Below are positions 41,366 to 48,500 of a stretch of DNA of 64,000 nt, one piece after another. Below the pieces are notes generated by a model. That model searched no databases. It was not told the origin of the DNA and worked only from the letters and a program-made list of their open reading frames with translations. Source of the DNA: Nocardia alba NBRC 108234 (GTDB lineage Bacteria > Actinomycetota > Actinomycetes > Mycobacteriales > Mycobacteriaceae); NCBI RefSeq assembly GCF_001612665.1, contig NZ_BDAX01000001.1, positions 248,001 through 312,000 of the forward strand, written 5' to 3'. The position numbers and the translations under genes were made by a program. How positions within the stretch are numbered: position 1 is the first letter of the stretch; each line of letters starts with the position of its first letter.

Positions 41366-42205
41366 CTATTCGATCGGTTCTTCACCGAGCACCGTGGTGC
41401 GCAACATCTCTCGCGCGGAACCCGACGGGTAGGGCGCGGCGCGGTGGATGACACCGCGGTTGTCCCAGATCACCGTGTCCCCGACCGCCCAGGTGTGGCG
41501 GTAGACGCGGTCGGGTGCGGTGCAGCGGTTCAGCAGTCCGTCGAGCAGGGCCCGGCTCTCGTCGGCGGGCATTCCGACCACGTGATCGGTCGACGCGCCG
41601 AGAACCAGCGAGCGCCGTCCGGTTTTGTGTGTCCAGATCAGCGGGTGTTCCTTGATCGGACGTCGGCGCCACGCCACCAGCTGTTCGGGCGTCGGGTCCG
41701 CGTTCACCCCGCGCTGCGACGCCTCGAGCGAATGCACCACGCGCAAGGACCGCAGCGACGTCTGCTCCTCCGTGGTCAAGTCGTCGAAAGCCTTGTAGGT
41801 GCTGGCGAATTCGGTCTCACCGCCGGTGGCGGCGACGGCCTTGGCGGTGAGCACGGTCGCCATCTGCGGGTACGCGTCGTCTTCGGGCGTGCAGCCGTCG
41901 ATATGCCAGTCGAAGGTCGCGCGCAGATAGCTCGCCGACGAGTTCTTGGTGGTGTCGAGGCTGACCCGGTAGATGCCCTCCACCGGATGGTGCCCGGGGG
42001 AGATGTCCACCTGTCCGAGCGTGCGGCAGAACGCCACCTGGGTTTCGGGGTCCAGATGCAGGTCCCGGAAGACCAGCACTCCGTTCTCCTCGAGGGCCGA
42101 CATCACGGTCGCGGCGACGCTGCTGTCGCTGAGCAATTGCTCGCGCCGAACGCCGATGACCTCGGCTCCGACGGCCTGGCCGAGTTTCTCGATGGTAATC
42201 GTCAT
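41366..42205 (-). CDS. TauD/TfdA-family Fe(II)/2-oxoglutarate dioxygenase
   Basis: 279 residues. It has HxD in FDWHIDGCT (about residue 104), distal histidine in GVIHRA (about 257) and the arginine in EMLRTT. Sequence follows the dioxygenase at 11922-12728 closely (shared DHVVGM or DHIVGM, SRALLDG or SRALLDE, FASTY). ATG 42205 has AAGGA upstream with a ten-base spacer; a frame extending to 42652 covers the small-protein gene and is rejected. It lies between the two Rieske pairs in the 45240-36919 operon, so it may act on the Rieske product or a parallel substrate. Confidence 0.9.
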   Translation of the reverse strand: MTITIEKLGQAVGAEVIGVRREQLLSDSSVAATVMSALEENGVLVFRDLHLDPETQVAFCRTLGQVDISPGHHPVEGIYRVSLDTTKNSSASYLRATFDWHIDGCTPEDDAYPQMATVLTAKAVAATGGETEFASTYKAFDDLTTEEQTSLRSLRVVHSLEASQRGVNADPTPEQLVAWRRRPIKEHPLIWTHKTGRRSLVLGASTDHVVGMPADESRALLDGLLNRCTAPDRVYRHTWAVGDTVIWDNRGVIHRAAPYPSGSAREMLRTTVLGEEPIE

Positions 42206-42225
42206 GATGAAAGTTCCTTCGTGTC

Positions 42226-42561
42226 CTACGGCCAGGGAGCGCTGACGCGCGCGAGTTCGGCGTCGGCGCTGTCGACGGGCTTGGGTTGTTGGAAGATCTC
42301 GACGGCCATCGCGACCATCACCAGCGAATACACCAGGTGCAGCAGGTGTATCGCGTCCTCGGGCAATTCCTCGAGCGAGAACTTGTCGCAGTAGGACAGG
42401 GCGTCCTCGACGCGCGGGAAGCACGCGTCGTAGAAGTCGATCAATTCCTGCATGGGGCTGGCCAGGCGGCGGGCGTAGCGCTCGGCTTCGGTCGGCAGGC
42501 ACCAGTCGACGGCGAACCGTTCGAGGTCGGCGAAGGCGGGCGGCAGCATGGTCGATGTCAT
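42226..42561 (-). CDS. small helical protein paired with Rieske oxygenase (copy 1)
   Basis: 111 residues, same unrecognised family as 39730-40065. It shares FADLERFAVDWCLPTEAERY, RVEDALSYCDKFSLEELPEDA and HLVYSLVMVAM. Both copies have conserved tryptophan, two cysteines and acid-rich helix. ATG 42561 overlaps the Rieske gene's stop by ATGA and is the immediate downstream neighbour. The strict pairing with an alpha subunit in both copies argues for physical or functional partnership. Confidence 0.75.
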   Translation of the reverse strand: MTSTMLPPAFADLERFAVDWCLPTEAERYARRLASPMQELIDFYDACFPRVEDALSYCDKFSLEELPEDAIHLLHLVYSLVMVAMAVEIFQQPKPVDSADAELARVSAPWP

Positions 42562-43865
42562 CGCGCATCCGCCCCGGCCAGATCGTGCCGGTACACGTCG
42601 ACCCAGTCGGCGACGGCCTTGTGGAAGTGGCGCACCAGGATTTCCTGATCATTGACCGGGAAGTGGGTCATGCCGGCGGTGCGATAGGCCGATTCCAGCG
42701 CGGTCTGGGTGCCGGTGAGCATGCCCGCGTCCTGGAGTGCGAACTCCTTGAAGACGACCGAGGCGACCTCGTGCTCGACCCTTTCGCGCACTGTGCGCGC
42801 GGGCTGAAAGCACAACATTCCCTCGAACCGATGGGAATTGTAGGAGGTCGGCCAATAGCGGTAGAGCAGATACCAGCCGCGGTAGATGAGGATCTCGATA
42901 TTGGGGAAGATCTGGAAGTTGTCGATACCCCACGGCTCGATCCGGCCGGGATTCAAGCCCTTGGGCAGCTCGCCCAGCTCCGGCGACTCCCACGGGCCGA
43001 CCAGGCCACTACGGGTCACCCGTTCGATCGGGTACATGAACTCCGCCGGCAATGTCCAGCGTCGCGCGCCGCCGGTGGAGACCATCCGATGGGGGCCGTC
43101 GACCTGGAAATGCGCGCACTCGAAACCCTTGCCCGGGGTGCGCACCGCGCTGGGAACCTGCTGCGAGTGCAGCCCGGGCACGTGGTAGTACTCCTGGAAC
43201 GCGTCGGCGAACAACTTCCAGTTACTCTGGTTGTCGGCGCTGAATTCGTACCATTCGGTCATCTTGTCGAACGGGTAGCCATCCAGATCGGTGATCATCG
43301 GGCCGAGGAATTCTCGCAGTGTCTGCCGGGGCGTGGCGTCGAGGTTGACGAAGATGAAGCCGGCCCACACGTCGCAGTGCACCGGACTCAGGCCGAGCTG
43401 CGATTTATCGAGGTCGAAGAACTCGTTCTCCTGCTGGACGAAGCTCAGTGCGCCGTCGAGACCGTAGCGCCAACCGTGGTATTTGCAGGTGAACTGGCGG
43501 CATATTCCCGAGGTCTCCTCTTTGGGAAACTCGTTCCAGACGAGCTTGTTCCCGCGATGGCGACACACATTGTGGAAGGCCTTGACCGAACCGTCGTGAT
43601 CACGCACCACGATGAGCGACGCGCGCGCCACATCGAGTTCTTTGGTGAAGTAGCTGCCGGTCTTCGGTACCTGTTCCACCCGACCCACATTGAGCCAGGC
43701 GCGTTTGAAGATGGCCTCGCGCTCGAGTTCGAAGAATTCGGGCGACACCGAATCCTCGAACGACATCATCGACGTGCCGAGCTCGGGATAGTGCTGGGTC
43801 CAGGTGCCTTCGGGTGGTCTCGGCCATTGATGTGGCGCGGCCGGTTCGTTGACGACTTTGCTCAT
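42558..43865 (-). CDS. Rieske non-haem iron oxygenase, alpha subunit (copy 1)
   Basis: 435 residues. 2Fe-2S ligands C101, H103, C127, H130. Iron ligands H228 and H233 in DAFQEYYHVPGLH, again with Glu (E225) as the bridging acid. It starts at ATG 43865 after AGGAGGAACGACC and overlaps the CMD-like gene by ATGA. A much longer frame to 44186 belongs to that neighbour. Alpha-only Rieske oxygenases of this shape act on small or quaternary substrates or aromatic rings; specificity is not readable. It is followed by the small partner gene. Confidence 0.93.
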   Translation of the reverse strand: MSKVVNEPAAPHQWPRPPEGTWTQHYPELGTSMMSFEDSVSPEFFELEREAIFKRAWLNVGRVEQVPKTGSYFTKELDVARASLIVVRDHDGSVKAFHNVCRHRGNKLVWNEFPKEETSGICRQFTCKYHGWRYGLDGALSFVQQENEFFDLDKSQLGLSPVHCDVWAGFIFVNLDATPRQTLREFLGPMITDLDGYPFDKMTEWYEFSADNQSNWKLFADAFQEYYHVPGLHSQQVPSAVRTPGKGFECAHFQVDGPHRMVSTGGARRWTLPAEFMYPIERVTRSGLVGPWESPELGELPKGLNPGRIEPWGIDNFQIFPNIEILIYRGWYLLYRYWPTSYNSHRFEGMLCFQPARTVRERVEHEVASVVFKEFALQDAGMLTGTQTALESAYRTAGMTHFPVNDQEILVRHFHKAVADWVDVYRHDLAGADAR

Positions 43866-44449
43866 GGTCGTTCCTCCTGTTCGGGGTCCGGTTGCAGGGC
43901 GACGCTGTTGAACACCATCGCCAGGCAGAGGTAGGAGCCCGCGACGAACAACAGCTCGATCAGTTGCCGACTGTCGAAGTCGAGTTCGAGCTGCGCCCAG
44001 GTGGCGTCGTCGACGCGATGTGACTCCAGCAGTTGGTCGGTCATGGCCAGCAGGGCGCGCTGCCTCGGTGACCACACCGGTGCCCGCGGTCCGTCGCGCA
44101 CCGCCTCGAGCTGCTCCGCGGTGAGGCCGAGACCCGTGGCGATCCGAACGTGCTGTGCCCATTCGTATTCCGATTCGGTGCGCCACGCGACGCGCAGGAT
44201 CACCAGTTCGCGGTCACCCGGGTCGATGGTGGGGTGCTCGAGCAGCAGGCCGTTGTAGGCCAGCCACGCACCGGCCAGCTCGGAATGGTGGGCCAGCACG
44301 CCGAGGATGCCCGGCATCGGTGGCGCGTCGGGCGCCCCGGAGAGATAGCGGTCGGCCGATTTCACGTGTCCGCGCATCATCGCGCGCGCGTCCTCGCTCC
44401 ACTCCCGCACCGGCAGGGGCGCGAGCCGGGGAGCGGCGGACCGTTTCAT
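43862..44449 (-). CDS. carboxymuconolactone-decarboxylase-like protein
   Basis: 195 residues, CMD/AhpD-like helical fold. It has DPGDRELVILRVAWRTESEYEWAQH (E-W-x-x-H in place of the AhpD CxxC pair) and a YLCLAMVFNSVAL C-terminal helix. That motif suggests the carboxymuconolactone/mercaptan-type branch rather than peroxidatic AhpD. ATG 44449 overlaps the SDR stop by four bases. Placed second in the operon between an SDR and the Rieske gene; it could process a ring-cleavage or lactone intermediate, but the link is positional. Confidence 0.83.
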   Translation of the reverse strand: MKRSAAPRLAPLPVREWSEDARAMMRGHVKSADRYLSGAPDAPPMPGILGVLAHHSELAGAWLAYNGLLLEHPTIDPGDRELVILRVAWRTESEYEWAQHVRIATGLGLTAEQLEAVRDGPRAPVWSPRQRALLAMTDQLLESHRVDDATWAQLELDFDSRQLIELLFVAGSYLCLAMVFNSVALQPDPEQEERP

Positions 44450-45240
44450 ATCACCGACCCACCGTTGACGCCGAGGACCTGCCCGGTGATGTAGCCGGCC
44501 TGTTCCGAACACAGGAAGACACACGCGGCGGCGATGTCCTCACCGGTGCCCAGGTGCCCGACCGGAATGGCCTTGGCCATGACGGCACTCGCGGGCAGAT
44601 GCCCGGCCGCCTGCGACTGGCGCGACATGGGCGTGTCGATGCCCGACGGCGGAATCGTATTGACGGTGATGCCGGCGGCGGCGTATTCACGCGCCAATGC
44701 CTTCGTCATCGCGACGACCGCCCCTTTGGAGGCGGTGTAGTGCACCATGCCCGGCGAGCCGCGTTGCGCGCTCGACGACGAGATCGTCACGATGCGACCC
44801 CATCCGGTGGCCACCATGTCCGAGACAACGGCTTGCGTGCAGTGGAAAACCCCGTTCAGGTTCACGTCGACGACGCGGTTCCACGCCTGCTCGGTGATGT
44901 CGGTGAACGGCGCGAAATCGACGGAACCCGCACTGGTGACAAGGATTTCGATCGCGCCGAACTCCGCGCGCACCTTGCCGATCGCCTCCCGAACCGCGTC
45001 TCGATCGGTGACATCGACCGCGCAGGCCATCGCCGTCGCACCGGCGGCGCGCAACTGTTCGGCGACGCGCTGGGCGGCCGCGCCGTCCACGTCGAGCACC
45101 GCGACCCGATGTCCGGCATCGGCGAGCGCCTCGCAGATGGACAGCCCCATCCCGGACGCTCCGCCGGTCACCACCGCAACCCGGGCTGATGCCGACCGGT
45201 CGCCGACCGGCTCCGAAACCGTTGTGGCTGTGTTGCTCAT
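44446..45240 (-). CDS. SDR family oxidoreductase
   Basis: 264 residues. N-terminal 18 residues (MSNTATTVSEPVGDRSAS) precede the cofactor motif VVTGGASGMGLSICEAL. NAG-type SAGSVDF, ISSSS and YTASK complete the triad; GYITGQVLGVNGG ends the core. Paralogue of the SDR at 11221-11925. ATG 45240 has GAGGA upstream and is the first gene of the 45240-36919 operon. A 33-base dyad lies 154 bases upstream. Confidence 0.9.
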   Translation of the reverse strand: MSNTATTVSEPVGDRSASARVAVVTGGASGMGLSICEALADAGHRVAVLDVDGAAAQRVAEQLRAAGATAMACAVDVTDRDAVREAIGKVRAEFGAIEILVTSAGSVDFAPFTDITEQAWNRVVDVNLNGVFHCTQAVVSDMVATGWGRIVTISSSSAQRGSPGMVHYTASKGAVVAMTKALAREYAAAGITVNTIPPSGIDTPMSRQSQAAGHLPASAVMAKAIPVGHLGTGEDIAAACVFLCSEQAGYITGQVLGVNGGSVI

Positions 45241-45604
45241 AGGTGTTCCTCTGCTCGTCGGCGAGATGGGCGATCGCCGGATCCGGGGACGGAAAGTCGT
45301 CGGCGCGCGGAGACGTGCTGCGCGGAATGGGCGGGTCGCGATGGACCGGCCGTCGGTGGGCTACTGGAGTGGCCGAGAAGGCCGTTTCCTTTGTTAATCG
45401 AGTGCTCAACTTGAGCGAGTGATTAAGATATACGTGACGGCGATCACCACTGTCAAGAGTCGGATTCTCGATCCGGTCTTGCCGACGATTACGACCCCGC
45501 ACGGTCGTAAGCTGGTGAACCCCAACATCGCTGGGCGCCCTCGATCATGAATAGCGATCCACGCGGCAGGCCGAGCGCCTCTCGCACGACAGACAGGTCT
45601 GCAT
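45241..45604. other. 364-base divergent promoter region
   Basis: No gene is supported here. Minus-strand side: leader of about 150 bases ahead of the SDR. It holds the large dyad at 45394-45426 and a 12-base palindrome CAGACAGGTCTG (45590-45601) directly before the GTG of the tetR gene. The AT-rich stretch 45390-45430 stands out from the surroundings and is the likely promoter core for both directions. I see no riboswitch-like structure. Confidence 0.6.
45394..45426. promoter_or_regulatory. 33-base imperfect palindrome, probable TetR operator
   Basis: TTAATC-N4-GCTCAA-c-TTGAGC-N4-GATTAA: outer 6-base and inner 6-base arms match exactly around the centre base 45410. The core GCTCAACTTGAGC (45404-45416) is a 13-base palindrome. 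It lies between the SDR/Rieske operon and the tetR gene at 45605, the classical place for the divergent regulator to bind. Confidence 0.75.
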
Positions 45605-46204
45605 GTGAAGCCCGAGCACAACTCCGACGCCGAGAACTCCACGTCGCGCTCCGCGCTGCTGGAGGCGGCCGAGCACATCATGTTGGAGGAGGGCTACGCC
45701 GCCGTCAGTTCCCGGCGCCTCGGTACCAGGGCCGGGGTGAATCCCGCGCTCGTCTACTACTACTTCGGCAACATGGACAGCTTGTTCGTCGAACTGTTCC
45801 GGCGGGGCGCCGACGCCAGCTACGAACGTCAGCTGCGCGCGCTGGCCTCGGCTCAGCCGTTATGGGCGCTGTGGGACTCCATTCACGATCAGTCGCACAC
45901 CGCCCTGACGATGGAATTCGTTGCCCTGGCGAACCATCGCAAGGCGATCAGGGCCGAGATCTCCGAATCCTCGCGGCGATTCCGCTCGCTTCAGCTCGAG
46001 GCCGTGGCGAAGATCCTCGCCGACTACGGTGCCGTCGCGGCCCGCTACACGCCCGGCGCCCTGGTGTTGCTGATGTCGAGCATCTCGCGCTTCCTGCGGA
46101 TGGAGGAGGCCTTCGACGTCGACACCGGCCACGCCGATGTCGTCGACCTCATCGAGTCGTTCTTGCGTGAGGTCGAAGGGGAGCGCAGCGACCGAGTGCG
46201 CTGA
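45605..46204 (+). CDS. TetR/AcrR-family transcriptional regulator
   Basis: 199 residues. Helix-turn-helix about 34-58 (YAAVSSRRLGTRAGVNPALVYYYFGNMDSLF). The C-terminal effector domain ends EGERSDRVR. GTG 45605 begins inside or next to the palindrome CAGACAGGTCTG, so the protein may also repress itself. It is divergent from the nine-gene Rieske/TauD operon and most likely controls it. Signal molecule unknown. Confidence 0.92.
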   Translation: MKPEHNSDAENSTSRSALLEAAEHIMLEEGYAAVSSRRLGTRAGVNPALVYYYFGNMDSLFVELFRRGADASYERQLRALASAQPLWALWDSIHDQSHTALTMEFVALANHRKAIRAEISESSRRFRSLQLEAVAKILADYGAVAARYTPGALVLLMSSISRFLRMEEAFDVDTGHADVVDLIESFLREVEGERSDRVR

Positions 46205-46235
46205 AAAGCGATTTCCCGATTCCCGGTTCCCGGCG

Positions 46236-46286
46236 TTTCTCGAGTGGTACCGTCTGCGATCAGTAACACGGTTACTACTCGAGAAA
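46236..46286. promoter_or_regulatory. nested dyads before the exported-protein operon
   Basis: Inner palindrome AGTAAC-ACG-GTTACT (46262-46276) is enclosed by TTTCTCGAGT (46236-46245) and its exact reverse complement (46277-46286). The inner one looks like a TetR-type operator; the outer pair could be a terminator for the tetR gene or a second operator. ATG of the next gene is 32 bases further. Confidence 0.6.
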
Positions 46287-46317
46287 GGCGCCCTCACGTG
46301 GGGCGACAACAGCACAG

Positions 46318-47841
46318 ATGATCACTTTTTCTGCCCGTGCGCATCGGCGCGCCGGACTGATACTGGCCGCCGCGCTGCTGGCCTCGATCGGTGCGGTGAC
46401 CGCGCATTCCGCGCCGTCCGCGACCCGCGTCGACTGTCTGCCCGGTTCGGCTCCCGAACCCGGCCTCCAGGGCGACGTTTCCGCCGCCGACCGCGACAGC
46501 GGTCGTTCTCGGGACGGGTTCCGGTGCAATATGCGGCTACTCGGTGCCGCGGGCGGACAGGGCGGTGGCATCACCTCGGTGACCTTCGAGCACTGCGCCT
46601 ACATCGGCACACTCTTTCCCGGCCACCAGCTCGGACCGGACAGCGGCGTGCGGGTCCTTGACGTGCGGGACCCGGCCGCGCCCGTGCACACCGCGACGCT
46701 GACCGAGCCCGCGATGCAGGCGGGAACCTGGGAGAGTCTGAAAGTCAACAAGACTCGCAAACTCCTGGTCGGCGCGGGTGTCCCGTTCCTGACCGGCGCG
46801 GGCCTGCTCTCGGTCTACGACATCAGCGACTGCGCGCATCCACGCCTGCTGAATCCGGGCGTCGGAACCGATCCGTCCCGACCCCTGCCGATCATCGCGC
46901 ACGAGGGCGGCTTCTCCCCGGACGGTCGCACCTATTGGAGTTCGGGCACCGCGCCGGGCCTGCTCAGCGCGGTAGACCTGACCGACCCGGCGAATCCGCG
47001 GGTGGTGTGGCAGGGGTTGCCCGGGCTGTCCATGCACGGGGTCGGCATCTCGCCCGACGGCAACCGCCTCTACCTGGCGAACAATTTCGGCGGGATGAAG
47101 ATCCTCGACATCAGCGCGGTCCAGCGGCGCGACCTCGCGCCGCAGGTTCCCGAGCTCGCTGATCTGACGTGGACGGACGGCTGGGCGACACAGCACGCCG
47201 TTCCGGTGACCTACGGGGGAGTGCCCCACGTGTTCGCCGTCGACGAAGCCGGATCCGGTGGGGTCAAACTCATCGATGTCTCCGACGAGCGTCACCCACG
47301 GATCGTTCGTTCGATCAAGCTCGAGATCAACCTGCCCGAAAACCAGGACTCGATGCTCGCCTCGGCCGCGGGCGGCTCGGTGTTCTCCTACGACGCGCAC
47401 TACTGCGCGGCCGACCGGCCCGCCGATCCCACGGCCTTGGCGTGCGGCTGGACTTCGTCGGGAATCCGCGTCTTCGATGTGCGTGACCCCGGAAACGTCA
47501 CCGAGATCGGCTATTTCAACCCGCCCGCCCGGACGGGGGAGAACGAGGCGCTGTCGAACTCGCCGCATGCGCTCTCCTCGATCATCGGCCTGCCGATCCT
47601 GTCGGCACCCTCGGTCGCGCAGGCGATCCTGGGGGGCGAATTCGATCCCGCGCAGGCGCTGAGCCCCCGGACCGGAATGGCGGCCTCCGGTGACCTGTCC
47701 ACCGACTGGTGCTTCTCGCCGCCGGAATGGCGCGGAAACCAGCTCTGGACCACCTGCGCCGACAACGGATTCATGGCGCTGGAGCTGTCACCCCAGGTCT
47801 ACTCCCCGCCGCCCGATCAGAACTCGACCACCGGATCATGA
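46318..47841 (+). CDS. exported LVIVD-repeat beta-propeller protein
   Basis: 507 residues with a signal peptide (HRRAGLILAAALLASIGAVTAHSAP, cleavage about residue 32). Repeats resembling LVIVD-type propeller blades follow (VRVLDVRDPAAPVHTATL, LLSVYDISDCAHPRLLNPG, MKILDISAV, VKLIDVSDERHPRIV, IRVFDVRDPGNVTEI). Seven or so blades fit the length. Cysteines at CLPGS, FRCNM, HCAYI, CAHPR and CAADR suggest disulfides. Start at ATG 46318; no strong ribosome site is visible. Function unknown; such proteins often support extracellular binding or redox processes. The stop overlaps the next gene by ATGA. Confidence 0.8.
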   Translation: MITFSARAHRRAGLILAAALLASIGAVTAHSAPSATRVDCLPGSAPEPGLQGDVSAADRDSGRSRDGFRCNMRLLGAAGGQGGGITSVTFEHCAYIGTLFPGHQLGPDSGVRVLDVRDPAAPVHTATLTEPAMQAGTWESLKVNKTRKLLVGAGVPFLTGAGLLSVYDISDCAHPRLLNPGVGTDPSRPLPIIAHEGGFSPDGRTYWSSGTAPGLLSAVDLTDPANPRVVWQGLPGLSMHGVGISPDGNRLYLANNFGGMKILDISAVQRRDLAPQVPELADLTWTDGWATQHAVPVTYGGVPHVFAVDEAGSGGVKLIDVSDERHPRIVRSIKLEINLPENQDSMLASAAGGSVFSYDAHYCAADRPADPTALACGWTSSGIRVFDVRDPGNVTEIGYFNPPARTGENEALSNSPHALSSIIGLPILSAPSVAQAILGGEFDPAQALSPRTGMAASGDLSTDWCFSPPEWRGNQLWTTCADNGFMALELSPQVYSPPPDQNSTTGS

Positions 47842-48461
47842 ATCGGCGCAGCGGTTTCCGCTCGGCCGGGCTCGCCGGGCTCGCCCTGCTACTGCTCGTG
47901 ATGGGTGCGGCCCTGCGACCCGTGCTGCCCGCCGGCGCCACCGCCCCGGCGGTTCTGAACGAGATCGAGATCGGTTTCGTGCAGGACATGGTGGCCCACC
48001 ACGGCCAAGCGCTGGCGCTCACCCAGCGACTCGACACCGACGCCGATCCGTTCGTCGTCGGTCTGGCCCGGCAGATCGCCGACGGCCAGCGAACCGAACT
48101 GGGCATGTTGCTCGGCTGGCTCCGGTTGGCCGGTGCGCCCGTCGTCAATGCGCGCCAGATGGCGTGGATGCCGAAGATGGCTGGAACGCACCACCATTCG
48201 GCCGGCGATCTGTCCCCGACGATGCCGGGAACGGCTTCGGCTGCCGAGCTGGACGAACTCGCTGCCGCGCGCGGCGTCCAGGCCGAAATCGCTTTCCTGC
48301 GACTGATGCGTCGCCACCACGCCGGCGCCGTCGAGATGGCCGCCGCGGCGGACGCCGTACTCACCGATGGTGAGGTGCGACGCAGCGCCCGCGAGATGGT
48401 GCGCACCCAGGGGCAGGAAATCGGGCTGATGACTCTCCTACTGGACCGGCGCGGGGACTGA
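47838..48461 (+). CDS. DUF305-family exported protein
   Basis: 207 residues, with signal-anchor segment (SAGLAGLALLLLVMGAALRPVLP, about residues 9-31) and a DUF305 domain showing two His-His signatures, FVQDMVAHHGQALALTQRL and FLRLMRRHHAGAVEMAAAA. A third cluster THHHSAG lies between. DUF305 proteins are ferritin-like and often linked to copper. ATG 47838 overlaps the LVIVD gene's stop; a longer frame to 47709 lies inside it and is rejected. It leads to the GMC oxidase gene in the same operon. Confidence 0.85.
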   Translation: MNRRSGFRSAGLAGLALLLLVMGAALRPVLPAGATAPAVLNEIEIGFVQDMVAHHGQALALTQRLDTDADPFVVGLARQIADGQRTELGMLLGWLRLAGAPVVNARQMAWMPKMAGTHHHSAGDLSPTMPGTASAAELDELAAARGVQAEIAFLRLMRRHHAGAVEMAAAADAVLTDGEVRRSAREMVRTQGQEIGLMTLLLDRRGD

Positions 48462-48500
48462 CCCGTGCGCGGACAACAACGACTCGAAGAAAGTGCTGCT

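Noticed and set aside
45241..45393. Riboswitch in the long leader of the SDR operon
   Set aside because: No conserved aptamer core or strong nested stem was recognised; length alone is not evidence.
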